Part shown: in pieces, positions 42,684 through 53,514 of the stretch
How positions within the stretch are numbered: position 1 is the stretch's first letter
Layout: each line of letters opens with the position of its first letter
From: Gari tellinella
Lineage: Eukaryota; Mollusca; Bivalvia; Cardiida; Psammobiidae
DNA: 64,000 nucleotides
NCBI GenBank assembly: GCA_922989275.2
Contig: OV277862.1
Location: forward strand, 16,845,543 to 16,909,542
Direction of reading: 5' to 3'
The notes under the pieces: model-generated
The model's database searches: none
Seen by the model: only the letters and a program-made list of their open reading frames with translations
What the model was told of the DNA's origin: nothing
Translations under genes and position numbers: made by a program

Positions 42684-42856
42684 TTAACCCATTACTCCAC
42701 ACAGATACGCATTTTACGCCATTGATGTGTTCCTCCACTGAAGAAGTTAGTTCCACTTTATACAGTCATGAAATTATCATAAGAAATACATGTATTTTCT
42801 ATATTTTAGCAGATGGTATCTAAAGCAGGCTGAAAGTAAAGCAGAATGCGCCTTAA
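42684..42856. mobile_element. Left half of a C MITE, ending inside the core
   Basis: Begins TTAACCCATTACTCC and runs to AATGCGCCTTAATG, the centre of the hairpin, then changes abruptly to E-shell sequence. The rest of the C element is absent. Confidence 0.85.
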
Positions 42857-43169
42857 TGTTGTGTGCGTTGTTCAGAGGGTGTTGTTGTAGGGAGGGAAAA
42901 TTAAGACTTGACTTACATTTGCAAACAGCTGCAATCGAGATCAGACGCCGCGTCACGCCGCGTCTGATCTCGATTCAAGCTCTTTGTCATTATGTTTTTT
43001 GCTGTCAAAATATTCAATATGTGACAACAGACGACCATTTTAAGCAGACAATATTGCAGCTGTAAAAAAATTGGGCATACTTGTTTTGTTTGGGGTACAG
43101 TGGCAAACATCGTTGAAAAGAGAGAGTCGTTGTTGGGAGGGTGATTGTAGGGAGGGAGAACTGTACCTG
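42857..43169. mobile_element. TA-shell E MITE lacking its left end
   Basis: Enters at TTGTGTGCGTTGTTCAGAGG and ends GGGAGAACTGTA. The core at 42922-42986 has ATCGAGATC/GATCTCGAT, a paired change from ATCCAGATC/GATCTGGAT. Confidence 0.85.
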
Positions 43170-43346
43170 CAACGTCCACTGACCAGATTTCTCGTGACGC
43201 AACTACACTGGCATTTCGATCCAGATGTGGCGCTAAGTGTAGGATGATATCTGCTCAGGATACCAACTGTTTGGATCTTATTTCAGGGTGATAGTTTACA
43301 GCTAAAACGCACGAGCATTTTCTTGCAATGTTTACGGACCGCATAT

Positions 43347-43806
43347 TTAACGCTTTACCGCATTTTTTTTTTTAAATATGCGACAACTTAAAGCAGTTTT
43401 GAAATAAAGCAAAATACGCATTTATGTGAATTCTGTTTTACTTTAAGCCTTCTTAAACCTACCGGGATCGTATGCTGGATAAAAACAATGTTTTTTAATA
43501 TGGTGCATATTCATGACTGTATAAATCGGGGGATTAACCCTTTCATGATCAAATTTATCGTGAGATTTTTACCCCCTCACCGACATATTGTGTTCTGCTT
43601 CAATATCGTTTCTAAGTTGAATTTAAGGCAGTATAACTGAAGAAATTTCAAAACGAGTGTCAAACAGTTTGAATCCTGATCAGACGCCGCGTTACGCGGC
43701 GTCTGATCAGGATACAAACTGTTGCAAACGCGCTTTTTGGCGTCGTTGATAGTGAAAGTGTTAAATCAAAAGCGTTATAATGTGTATTTATGGAGAAATG
43801 GGTTAA
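43347..43806. mobile_element. TTAA-shell C MITE with nested A MITE
   Basis: TTAACGCTTTACCGC to GGAGAAATGGGTTAA. The worn C-core is at about 43385-43456. The right arm is interrupted at TTAA 43534-43537. Confidence 0.75.
43534..43764. mobile_element. TTAA-shell A MITE nested in C
   Basis: TTAACCCTTTCATGATC to GAAAGTGTTAA, 231 bp. The A-core is at 43661-43723. The shell has ATTGTGTTCTGCTTCAAT and GAGTGTCAAACAG. Confidence 0.9.
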
Positions 43807-44035
43807 GCAAATGACACTATGACAGGGTTAGATTATAGCAGTCACCTGGTACATTCTAGTCCAGCTTGTTCATTCACTTATGACTACCCGAACCCTTCAC
43901 GTGCAAAAACATATCGTCTGCTTTTAAATTATCGTCTGCTGTATCGGTCTCAAATTTAAATTCAACCTTTTTTAAAATCAATAAATCTAAACCCGAATAT
44001 CAAACAGTTTGTATCCTGATCAGACGCCGAGTTAC

Positions 44036-44221
44036 ATTGCTACACCCAGTTAATAGATATCTAGATCTACATTGTATTGTTATATTGTTAATTATTTGTT
44101 TTGTATAAAATGCCTTTTGTTTTATGTACTTGTATATAATTATGTTGAGGGCCTCATGGAAGATTGGTTTTTACCAAATGAGTTCTCTCGTTAAATAAAG
44201 TCTTTATTATTATTATTATTA
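44036..44221 (+). mobile_element. Truncated LINE 3' end with TTA tail, copy 2
   Basis: Matches 33281-33443 and ends TAAATAAAGTCTTTATTATT with further TTA repeats. It follows immediately after the left half of an A-core (CAGACGCCGAGTTAC) and is followed by A-shell sequence (GCAGACGAAAATTGCAGCAG), so it appears to have replaced or entered the core. Confidence 0.75.
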
Positions 44222-44438
44222 TATCGAAAGCAGACGAAAATTGCAGCAGTCGAAAGGTGTCTAAAAATAGCTCATTTATCATTGACATAGAAACATATGA
44301 GGCTGTCTCCCAAATACTACTCTCCTATCTTGTTTACACCTAACTAGTCATAAGTCACGTTTACAGCAGATAAACGTTTATCATACGTGATATGGCGATG
44401 CTTATTATTATATATACCTGGCGGTTGTTTGTATATCG

Positions 44439-44647
44439 TACAGTAAAACCTCTCTATTACGACCACCAAATAATGTTAATTATTAGGGTGTTAACGATAG
44501 GTGACCGCTTAGAGCAAGGTGATAGTGAAACAGAAAGCTCCTTTCGGAGCTTTCTGTTTCACTGTCACCTTGCTTTCAGCTGCAACTGTCTATTATACAA
44601 TCAATCAACCTTCGTTTTAGTGGTCTTTATAGCGAGGTTTTATTGTA
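44439..44647. mobile_element. TA-shell D MITE (GTGAAAC stem)
   Basis: TACAGTAAAACCTCTCTATT to TTTTATTGTA. The D-core at about 44512-44574 has AGTGAAACAG/CTGTTTCACT, paired differences from AGTAAAACAG/CTGTTTTACT. Confidence 0.9.
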
Positions 44648-44887
44648 TGTTTACCTCAACGAAGATGTCACCAGCGTTGGTCTTGTCGCCTGGCTAATAT
44701 TTTTGGAAATTTTCAAAATTGAAATTAATAAAATTTTGTTCTGTTCAAATTATCCAGCGTGTCAATTTGACAACCAATTGTATCTATTTTCAAACTTGTT
44801 ATAAGCGAACGAGCAATGCCTATAAAGAGTACCGGTATTTTAAAGGTGTTGACTATTTATTATTTAATACATCGTTCTAGTAAACAA

Positions 44888-44960
44888 GTAATACAGAACA
44901 GAACAGAACATACCTTTTATTAGTCACAGTTTACAACAGAGTGTAAGCATGTGATCAAAA
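44888..44960 (-). mobile_element. Possible LINE/SINE 3' end with GTTCT tail
   Basis: CAGAACAGAACAGAACATAC then CTTTTATTAG: on the minus strand a short 3' end running into GTTCT repeats. A similar join is at 56632-56700. Confidence 0.5.
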
Positions 44961-45305
44961 CACATAAACGTATATAAAGCTCTGTAAGAAGTGACTTATT
45001 TATTACTTTTTATCCTGTTTTTAGCATAAATAGTTTCCAAGATCTGCGTTTTTATTGCTTTTTCATTGTTGTTGATGTTGTGTTATCATTTAGGAACTAA
45101 ACCCTGTTTATCTCCACCAAACTAACACAAACGCAAAGGTCGGTGTGTTGGCATACTTTTTAACTGCTTAGAATAGTTTTCATTCGAGACAACTTTTGAG
45201 ATTTTAGAAGATTATAGTGAGTGCGAAGTAAATATCATTGTAATATAATTATAATGCTGCTTTTGGAATAAAACCATGGAAGTTTGAAAGCTTATTCTCT
45301 TACAA

Positions 45306-45502
45306 TACAGTACAACCTCTCTATTACGACCACTAAATCGAAGGCTAATTGATTGTATAAAAGATACGCGACATCTTAAAGCAATGTGACAGTGAAACAG
45401 AAAGCTCTGTTTCACTGTCTCCTTGATTTAAGCAGGCCACCTGATATAAACTCACAATGAGAAACAGCATTTAGTAGTCGTAATAGAGAGGTTTTTGCTG
45501 TA
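45306..45502. mobile_element. TA-shell D MITE with collapsed centre
   Basis: TACAGTACAACCTCTCTATT to GAGAGGTTTTTGCTGTA. The core at 45380-45427 is GTGAAACAGAAAGCTCTG then TTTCAC, losing the GGAGCTTT segment. Confidence 0.85.
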
Positions 45503-45647
45503 TTATTTTTCTTTATTTTGAAGTAAGAAAACGGGCAGATTTGGTTGGGAAAATTACGAATAGTTTGGTGCGTAGAAACAAAACATTTACATCTGAACCA
45601 CCACCCCTCCTTCAGGCTTCGTTTAAATTTAAAGACATGTTGTTGCA

Positions 45648-46165
45648 TAAAGCAGCCTGAGAGTAAAGCAGAAATAGCTCCTGCGTTAATTTAAGTCTGC
45701 TTAACCCATTGCCCCATAAATACGTATTTACGCCTTCAATTTAGTCCTCCGCTGAAGACAATAGTTCCAATTTAAAAAATCATATTTCATAAGGAATATT
45801 TTCATTATTCTAGCAGGGGGTAGCTTAAAGCAGGTTGAAACATTGAGTTTTGCTTGATTTGAGAAAAGCGATCAAAACCACCGATTTTCATTTTGTTTAA
45901 CAGACGTAACTATTGAAGAAGACGATAATTAATAATTGCTTCTTTTTTTTGAAGATAGGTCACCTGTTAAAGCAGAATGCGTCTTACATGTAAGACACAT
46001 TCTGCTTTACCCTCAACCTGCTTTAAGCTACCATATTTAGGTTATATAAAATATATACCATCGTAAATATTCATGACTATAAACATTGTATAGGAGAACT
46101 ATTTTCTTTTTTGTATGATTAAATGTGTAAAAGGGTGTAGCTATATATGGGGTAATATAGGTTAG
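45648..46165. mobile_element. C-core with second C MITE joined at its TTAA
   Basis: A worn C-core (AAGCAGCCTGAGAGTAAAGC) reaches TTAAGTCTGC at 45700; a new C shell then begins TTAACCCATTGCCCC at 45701-45704. That shell contains foreign sequence at about 45840-45960, a further core (AATGCGTCTTACATGTAAGA) and ends GGTAATATAGGTTAG. Confidence 0.65.
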
Positions 46166-47479
46166 AGTGTATCTACTTTCACGAGTGTTAATAAATTAGT
46201 AGATAGGTGTTAGTCAAAGTGTCAAATGAAAAAATACTATCACTAGATACGAGTAAAGAATGTTCTCACGAGTGACAAAACCATAAATAAAAAAATATAT
46301 AAACACAAGTTGGGGGTACTGTATTCTTTCCCAATGACGACGTTCGTGCTACCAGACATCTGACCAGACGCAGGGCTCCAGAATAAGGGGAGTATTAAAA
46401 AAACTAAAAATTTTATGTCATCTGCATAAAATCCTATGTTGTCACTACAGACATAAAGCAGAACATGTTGAAAATGTTCAATTCACTCTCTCTTATCTGG
46501 AACCCTGCAGGCTTCAAAATGTAAGTAACTAAACTTTAAAATAAATTGTCATTATAGATTTTAAAAATACATGATGTTAAAAAATAAAAACAATTACAAA
46601 TATCTCAGTCATTTTCTATATTTTAGTGCATTGGGCTTATTATTTCATTTTTACCAGGAAAGAATGTCCTTTTCCCCTCTGTTGATTTGTGGCCTCCTAT
46701 AGTGAAAGAAATTCATTGCTCGTGTTATGCCTGTGGCCACGTTCTAAGTTGGGGATCTAAAAACAAAGAGTTGAACCTTTTCAAGCTTCTTTAATATTCG
46801 TAGTCTAATTGTATGATAATTCTGTCGACTGTCTATTGAAGGTTAACTATATAGCAATTCAATTTCGAGATGCTGACCAATCAAAAGCTGATCAATTAAT
46901 TAAGAGGCGTGTTATTCGTGTTAAACCTGTGTTTTTACTTGTCGAAGTAACCACACTGACCAATGGATAAGAGTTCTGTGATGGTAGGAACTTTTATCAA
47001 ACAGCCACATGGCATTTAATCAAGATTAATGGCTACTGACCAGTTGAATTAAAAGCCGGTCTGCTACAAAAACACCATCACACATCGCTCGTTATTTCTA
47101 ATCTGTTTAACGACATTGACTAATGCACAAATTTATTATGATAAATTGCAAGAACAACAAGGAGCTCGGCGTCTCTAAACCTGCTTTACCATTTTCCCAC
47201 ATAGACGGTGAGAACTATTTGGTTTACCCTTAATAATTGCAAAACGCAAAAATGCTGAATTTCTACAGCACAACACTACACTGGTAAATTTCTAAATGCT
47301 ATAATCCAATGTGAATTTTATATAGAGGATATATGGAAATTCATTGGCATGGACATATATATAGAGTCTTTAAGTTCTACATTTTCGGCCAATGCTGGTC
47401 ATGATAAGTTAAAAAAAATATATCAACTGAGTTTGGTGCTGGACTTTGATATGAATCGAGTCTTGATATGAGACCTAGC
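46166..47479. other. 1.3-kb stretch without recognised features
   Basis: AT-rich, with only short frames. I see no hairpin core, gene or RNA here. It is one of the longest stretches free of the repeat families in the window. Confidence 0.4.
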
Positions 47480-47602
47480 CCCAAGGTTATATATAAAACT
47501 TTCGATTTTAGTCTGAGATCGTTCTCAATCGTTGATTGGTCAGATTTGAGCTTTTGCTAAATAATGATATCAGTTTCAACTCAGAAGCTTTATAACCCTG
47601 GA
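47480..47602. mobile_element. F palindrome, copy 5 (right inner arm lost)
   Basis: CCAAGGTTATATATAAAAC to CTTTATAACCCTGG. The left arm ATTGGTCAGATTTGAGC is followed by non-complementary sequence, so the centre has collapsed. Confidence 0.7.
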
Positions 47603-48432
47603 CCCAGAAACTGTGTACGGACATAGGGTTTAACTATAGGGTGGCTGAGGTACTGCGCATGAATCTTGATCTGGATCTAAATGAAATTCAAAATATGAAT
47701 ATGAGCCTGAATCCTAGTCAAGGGCCTGAGGTAAGGTCAAGGTTTAAATTTGAGTTGAAGGACACTTTATCTTTCTGTTGTACTGAAACGTCAACTGCAG
47801 GACGAGAATATGTCTTCTTTCTGTACGTTTACAAATCAAAACAAAACACGTGTCCACAGCAAATGTCATCTTTTAACAAGACATTACGATTATGAAAAGA
47901 CGGCTATAAGATGTATTACGTGTTTATTTGGTATTTGATATATTTGTTAGGCGTGTTTATTTGGTATTTGATATATTTGTTGGGCGCGTTTTTCGAGGTT
48001 GGGTTTAACTCTTTTTAACACTGAGTGACTGTCATCTGCTAGAAATGTTGGTCTTATTATATTTACACAAAAGAAAATGATCGGAGTGACAAATAATATA
48101 GGGGTTGTCTTAAACAGGTTCTGAGCTAAATGCGGCCTGGTCTGGATTAAAACTGACCGCAAACACTCTCAAAACAGTATTTGATTTTAGTGTTGAAAGG
48201 GTGAACCCCTTAGATTGGTAACGCTGACATCACGTGTCTTCTTTGCAAAAGTTTGGATCCAGATCAGACGCCGATAAACAATGCAATGAATCTGATTTCA
48301 TTTTGAAGATAATTTGATCGTATTTCTGAAAATCTGCATAGGAATGGTAATTTATTAGTTTTAACAGACGAAAATTGTTTTAGCAGACGACATTTTATTG
48401 AGCGTTCTAAGGTTTAAAACCCTTTCCTCCAA

Positions 48433-48674
48433 TGAAGCACCTTGACCCTTTCACTCTCAATGACGCCTAAAGGCGCGTTTGCAAACAGTTTGGATCCTGA
48501 TCAGACGCCGCGTAACGCGGCGTCTGATCAGGACCCAAACTGTTTGATACTCTTATCGAAATGTATTAAGTCATACTTTGAAGCGTGTCTCGAAGAGAAC
48601 AATACTGAAGCAGGCGACAATAAAGCGGCGAAGGGGTAAAAATCTCCCGAATGATTTGATCATGAAAGGGTTAA
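48433..48674. mobile_element. TTAA-shell A MITE (inverse)
   Basis: The left end decayed to TTGACCCTTTCACTCTC; the right end is CATGAAAGGGTTAA. The A-core at 48481-48547 is nearly perfect. The shell has GGCGACAATAAAGCGG. Confidence 0.85.
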
Positions 48675-48823
48675 AGTGCCTTTATCACATTATTTGCGGT
48701 AAAGCGATTGTATAAATATCGTAATCCACTAGTGGAATATCGTTTTTTGGGCTCCGGCCTAACTTGTTCGTCCATAAGCGCTGCATGTAGCGAGTCGCCA
48801 AATGACGTCATTTACTATGACGT

Positions 48824-51800
48824 TAACGTAAACAACTAGATTTTTGGACCAAGGTCAATTGAGTGAGGTTGGATCAGGTTATACAATATTCTGGTCAGGG
48901 CGTAAAACGGAAAGGAAAGCAGGTGTTGGGTTTGCTGTTAGGACATCCCTTGTTCATCAACTTGAATCGCAACCAAAGGGCATCAATGATAGAATCATGA
49001 CCATGAGACTTCCATTGAAAGACAACGCTTACGCCACTTTGATAAGTGTCTATGCGCCCACCATGACAAACCCTGATGAAAACAAAGAGGTGTTCTACCA
49101 ACAGCTTGATGAAGTTGTGCGCAGCATACCTGCAGCTGACAAATTGATCATGCTAGGTGATCTTAACGCAAGAATCGGTTCCAATCATACTGCTTGGAAT
49201 GGCATTATTGGTCAACATGGAATTGGACAAGAGAACTCCAATGGCAAACTGTTGTTATCATTATGCTCCCAGCACAATCTCTCCATCACAAATACTTATT
49301 TCAAACTAAATGACGCATACAAAACCACCTGGATGCATCCAAGATCTAAGCATTGGCACCAGTTAGATTTCATCATATGCAGACAGCGTGATCTTAAAGA
49401 CCATCACATCACGAGGGCAATGAGAGGTGCTGAATGCTCTACAGATCATCTTCTTTTAAGATCGAAAGTGAGCTTTCAGATTCGTAGAAAAAGAAGGCCC
49501 CAGGGAAAGAAACCACCCAAGAAACTAGATGTCAAGAAAACACAAAGTCCGGACGTCGTAGAAGCCTTACAAAATGAACTCTCTATGCGCCTTGAATCGG
49601 TATGCTTCAGTGAAGGAGAGACAGAAGAAAACTGGACCAGGCTCAAGAATGAAGTAGATGCCGCTGCCAGAGAGACTATAGATGTCCTGAAAAAGCATCA
49701 CCAAGACTGGTTCGATGACAATGATTCCGAGATCCATAGTTTACTTGCCGAGAAGTACTCTGCTCACAAGGCTTGGCTTGCTGATAAAGACTCTGATGTA
49801 AAGCGTGACAAATTTTATCACCTCCGGAGAAACATTCAAAAGCAGCTGCGTTGTATGAAGGACGAATGGTGGAAAAGAAAAGCAGAGGAGATCCAGGGTT
49901 ATGCTGACTCTAAAAATGCCAAACTCTTCTACTCAAGCCTAAAGGGGGTTTATGGACCATCTCAAAGAAGTGCAGCACCTATTCGCAACCTACAAGGTGA
50001 GCTACTCACTGACAATGAGGCAATAAACAAGAGGTGGTCTGAACACTTTGAGCAGCTCCTTAACAGGCCTTCATCAATAGACCCTAGTGTTATAGAAGAG
50101 ATCCATGAGAGGCCCATGCGCCCTGAATTGGATGATAGACCAACAGAAAACGAAGTAAAGAAAGCTATTGCCGAGCTTCAAAGTGGTAAAGCAGCAGGTC
50201 CTGATGGTATTCCGCCTGAGGTTTTTAAGGCAGGTGGCCAGCCGCTGATACAGAAGTTTACCGAGTTCTTGTGCATGTGTTGGGAAGATGGATGCTTACC
50301 ACAAGACTTGAAAGATGCACGAATAGTCCACCTGTACAAGGGAAAGGGTGACAAATCTAGCTGTGACAACTACCGGGGGATCTCTCTTTTGAGCATAGCA
50401 GGCAAAATCCTTTGCAAAGTGATCCTTAACAGGTTGAATACCCATCTTCTGGATGAGACGGTACCTGAAAGTCAATGTGGTTTTCGTAAGAACAGAGGGA
50501 CGGTCGACATGATCTTCTGTGCTAGACAGATCCAAGAGAAGTGCAAAGAACAGAACAAGGATCTTTACATCCTCTTTGTCGACCTCACAAAGGCGTTCGA
50601 CACAGTGCCACGTTCAGGACTATGGAATATTCTGCCCCGTATCGGTATCCCTCCTAAGATGGTTGAAATCATCCGCTGCTTCCACGATGGCATGAGTGCA
50701 GGATTAGTCAATGGGAATGCTGAAGATGAGTTCCCTGTCACTAATGGAGTGAAGCAAGGCTGTGTCCTAGCACCAACTCTCTTCAGCTTTATTTTCAGCA
50801 TGATGCTGCTTTCTGCTTTTAATGAAACAGACCCAGGCATTCAGGTCTCGTACAGAACTGATGGTGGCGCCTTCAATGTGCAACGACTGCATGCAAAGAC
50901 AAAAGTAACGAAAGCTCTTGTTCGTGACCTCCTGTATGCAGATGATTGCGGCATTGTCGCCCATTCTGAAGATGACCTTCAAAGACTTGCAGACTCCCTT
51001 TCTGCAGCCACCAAGCGTTTTGGGCTTACTATAAGCATCAAGAAAACTGAAGTGTTGTTCCAACCTGCAAAAGGATCCACTGCGAGAGTGCCTGAGATTA
51101 AGATCGACCACACAACCCTGAAAAATGTTGACTCATTTACTTACCTTGGCAGCAGCCTCTCATCTTCCAACAGCCTAGACAAGGAAATATCTAGTCGCAT
51201 TGCAAAGGCAAGTGCTTCTTACGGCAGACTGCAGAAACGAGTATGGGACGAGAGGGGCCTGAGCATAGATACGAAATGTGCGGTGTACAGAGCTGTGGTC
51301 CTGAGTGCACTTCTGTATGGTTGTGAGACTTGGACACCCTACCGAAGGCACATAAAACTACTTGACCAATTTCACCAACGCTGTCTTCGCAGAATTATGC
51401 ATATCAAATGGTTTCATAGGGTCTCAAATGTCAGAGTACTGCAGCAAGCAAAGATGCCAAGTATGGATGCACTGCTTACATTATCCCAGTTGAGATGGTC
51501 TGGACACATCATGCGCATGTCGAATGATAGATTACCAAAGCAACTCTTCTATAGTGAGCTGTCAGAGGGCAGTAGATCAAGAGGGAGACCAAAGCTCCGC
51601 TTCAAAGACACCCTAAAGCGATCACTCCAGAAATGCAGCATTGTGGTTGCTGATTGGGAAATCAAGGCACTAAACAGGTCTGTCTGGAGGCAAACTATCA
51701 GGAGGGGATCAGCTATGTATGAAAGTTCCAGACAACTGACAGAAATTGATAAACGTGCTTCATGCAAGGCCAGAAATATAACCACAGAACGCTCAACTGT

Positions 51801-51937
51801 GTGTGGCACATGTGGCCGCCTATGTGCTTCTGACTTTGGGCTTAGGTCCCACATGCGGATACACAGATAAAACCCCACCCATGCGCTAGGTTGGACTTTA
51901 TCGATTACGATAGTCGACCATATATAACGTAAACAAC
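48824..51937 (+). mobile_element. 5'-truncated non-LTR retrotransposon insertion with 13-bp TSD
   Basis: TAACGTAAACAAC occurs at 48824-48836 and 51925-51937, exactly bracketing an insert of 3088 bp. The insert begins inside the endonuclease domain and ends with about 50 bp of 3' UTR (CGATTACGATAGTCGACC then ATATA) and no poly-A. This is the signature of target-primed reverse transcription with incomplete copying. Confidence 0.95.
48844..51870 (+). CDS. Endonuclease/reverse transcriptase of a LINE, N-terminally truncated
   Basis: The frame is open from a TAA at 48829, and its first codon here is TTG, so no true start remains; the first residues (DQGQLSEVGSGY) match the interior of APE-type endonucleases. 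Remaining endonuclease motifs are MLGDLNARIG (Asp106, Asn108), HQLDFII (Asp175) and STDH (Asp201, His202); the N-terminal motifs with the first catalytic Asn and Glu are absent. Reverse transcriptase motifs follow: AGPDGIPPEVFK, LYKGKGDKSSCDNYRGI, VDLTKAFDT (Asp580), NGVKQGCVLAPTLFS and LLYADD (Asp700-Asp701). After a thumb/tail region there is a C2H2 finger, C987-C990-H1003-H1007 (CGTC..HMRIH). No RNase H domain is evident. The clade is uncertain. The 1008 codons are without stops or frameshifts, which suggests recent insertion, but the copy cannot be autonomous because its 5' end is missing. Confidence 0.95.
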   Translation: MDQGQLSEVGSGYTIFWSGRKTERKAGVGFAVRTSLVHQLESQPKGINDRIMTMRLPLKDNAYATLISVYAPTMTNPDENKEVFYQQLDEVVRSIPAADKLIMLGDLNARIGSNHTAWNGIIGQHGIGQENSNGKLLLSLCSQHNLSITNTYFKLNDAYKTTWMHPRSKHWHQLDFIICRQRDLKDHHITRAMRGAECSTDHLLLRSKVSFQIRRKRRPQGKKPPKKLDVKKTQSPDVVEALQNELSMRLESVCFSEGETEENWTRLKNEVDAAARETIDVLKKHHQDWFDDNDSEIHSLLAEKYSAHKAWLADKDSDVKRDKFYHLRRNIQKQLRCMKDEWWKRKAEEIQGYADSKNAKLFYSSLKGVYGPSQRSAAPIRNLQGELLTDNEAINKRWSEHFEQLLNRPSSIDPSVIEEIHERPMRPELDDRPTENEVKKAIAELQSGKAAGPDGIPPEVFKAGGQPLIQKFTEFLCMCWEDGCLPQDLKDARIVHLYKGKGDKSSCDNYRGISLLSIAGKILCKVILNRLNTHLLDETVPESQCGFRKNRGTVDMIFCARQIQEKCKEQNKDLYILFVDLTKAFDTVPRSGLWNILPRIGIPPKMVEIIRCFHDGMSAGLVNGNAEDEFPVTNGVKQGCVLAPTLFSFIFSMMLLSAFNETDPGIQVSYRTDGGAFNVQRLHAKTKVTKALVRDLLYADDCGIVAHSEDDLQRLADSLSAATKRFGLTISIKKTEVLFQPAKGSTARVPEIKIDHTTLKNVDSFTYLGSSLSSSNSLDKEISSRIAKASASYGRLQKRVWDERGLSIDTKCAVYRAVVLSALLYGCETWTPYRRHIKLLDQFHQRCLRRIMHIKWFHRVSNVRVLQQAKMPSMDALLTLSQLRWSGHIMRMSNDRLPKQLFYSELSEGSRSRGRPKLRFKDTLKRSLQKCSIVVADWEIKALNRSVWRQTIRRGSAMYESSRQLTEIDKRASCKARNITTERSTVCGTCGRLCASDFGLRSHMRIHR

Positions 51938-52033
51938 GTAACTTTTGGCGGAAAATCTATATAGCGGAGGGTCTACAAACTACGGCTTCAAATCAATTTA
52001 ATAGGTGCTTGAACTTGTTATGTGATAAATAGA

Positions 52034-52173
52034 ATATCACATTCGTGCTCATTATTTATCATTTTTAATAAACTCGTTGACTAAAATGAATATGACGCTC
52101 GCCAAGGCTCGCGTCATATCATTTTAGTCAACTCGTTTATTAAAAATGGTAAATAATGAGCACTCATGCAATA
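52034..52173. repeat. W palindrome, 65-bp arms
   Basis: Left arm TCGTGCTCATTATTTATC and AACTCGTTGACTAAAATGA pair with the inverse on the right, meeting near GACGCTCGCCAAGGCTCGCGTC. Only a few mismatches are present. A fragment of the same family lies at the very start of the window. Confidence 0.85.
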
Positions 52174-52376
52174 TCCTCTATTTAACTTCTCCTCCATACA
52201 AGTACCACATGTGTTATTGAAAGTTAGTGGGCAGTTTAAAAACAGATAACAGTAAAGCATAAAACTGCTTTAGGGTCTTAACTTCTGCTTTACTTTCATC
52301 TTGTTAGGCAGTATCTTGCTTTAAACACAGCTAGATAAGGTGATTGGGCAGGTGACTGTGGGAAAAGGTTTCAGGT

Positions 52377-52620
52377 TTAACCCTTCACTGCCAAATTATT
52401 TGTGAGAGTTTTACCCCTTCACCGTTTCATTGTCGTCTGCTTCATTTTTGTTGTATGCACGACTCAAAGTGTTGCAATTTTAAGGTAGTGCGACTGACAC
52501 TTTTTCAAAACGAGTGTCAAACAGTTTTGATCCTAATCAGACGCCGCGTAACGCGGCGTCTGATCAGGATCCAAACTGTTTGCAAATGCGCCTTTTTCGC
52601 GTCATTGAATTGAAATGGGT
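52377..52620. mobile_element. TTAA-shell A MITE
   Basis: TTAACCCTTCACTGCC to GAAATGGGTTCAA. The A-core at 52518-52582 has TTTTGATCCTAATC in its left arm and GATCAGGATCCAAA in its right, so a couple of mismatches. The shell has TTGTCGTCTGCTTC. Confidence 0.85.
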
Positions 52621-52895
52621 TCAACCCGACAATCCTCAAATTATATAAATTACATTTTGTTTTTCTGATTCATGTTTCTTTTGAGCAGTATGCAGGTTTT
52701 TACTATTCTTCCCCTTAACCAAGCTCATTCTTTCTTTCTTTTCCCTTTATCACGCACCTAATGTGTGTCGGTTCAGTTATGCATATCCAGTTTAGCGCGC
52801 TATAAAATGTTCGTCTGCATCTCTGTCGTCTGCTACAATTCTCATAGTTAATAATTACATCCGCATTTTCTTGCAGGAAATATTTTGCAGTGAGC

Positions 52896-52960
52896 CAAAC
52901 AGATTGACTCCAGATGAGTTACCGAGTTACTCGGCGTCTCATCTGGATCAAAACTGTTTA
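52896..52960. repeat. A-core palindrome (GATGAG; CGAGTTACTCG centre)
   Basis: CAAACAGATTGACTCCAGAT-GAG and inverse CTCATCTGGATCAAAACTG; GTTACCGAGTTACTCGGCG in the centre shows one-arm wear. Preceded by GTCGTCTGC shell words. Confidence 0.75.
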
Positions 52961-53065
52961 CAGTGGTTATCATATGTTCTTTTGAAGCGTGCAGAATGTT
53001 TACCGACTGCAACGTGACGAAAACAATTTTTTTTGGGTGGTCATATTTTACTAAATTCCAGCAAC

Positions 53066-53246
53066 TACAGTAGAACCGCTCTGTCAAGACCACTTAATTG
53101 TGTTAATTATAAAGTGTTTACGGCAGGTGACTGCTTAAAGAAATGTGGCAGTAAAACAGATAGCTCCTCCAGGAGCTTTCTGTTTTATCTTTTATACAGT
53201 CAATTAGCCTTCATTTTAGTAGTCGTTATAGAGAAGTTGTACAGTA
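53066..53246. mobile_element. TA-shell D MITE lacking part of the right arm
   Basis: TACAGTAGAACCGCTCTGTC to GAGAAGTTGTACAGTA. The D-core has GCTCCTCCAGGAGC but goes straight from TTTCTGTTTTA to shell sequence, skipping the right outer stem. Confidence 0.75.
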
Positions 53247-53299
53247 CATCTATGAAGTGTTGCGTTTACAACTTACTAGGATGATAAAAAGAGTTTGTC

Positions 53300-53514
53300 G
53301 AGAGTATTTTACCCCTTCACCGCTGTCGTCTCCTTCAATATTGCTGTCTGCAATATCGTTTCAAAGTTATTTTAATGCAATATGACTGATAAAATTTCGA
53401 AACGAGTGTCAAACAGTTTGGGTCCTGATCAGATGCCGCGTCACGCGGCGTCTGATCAGGACCCAAACTGTTTGCAAACGCGCTCTATGACGTCATTGAG
53501 AGTGAAATGGTTAA
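53300..53514. mobile_element. TTAA-shell A MITE (GGGTCC stem)
   Basis: Left TTTTACCCCTTCACCG, right GTGAAATGGTTAA. The core at 53410-53474 has GGGTCC/GGACCC, a paired change from GGATCC. Its terminal TTAA also begins another A-like left arm (TTAACCCTTAGTGAGC). Confidence 0.85.
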
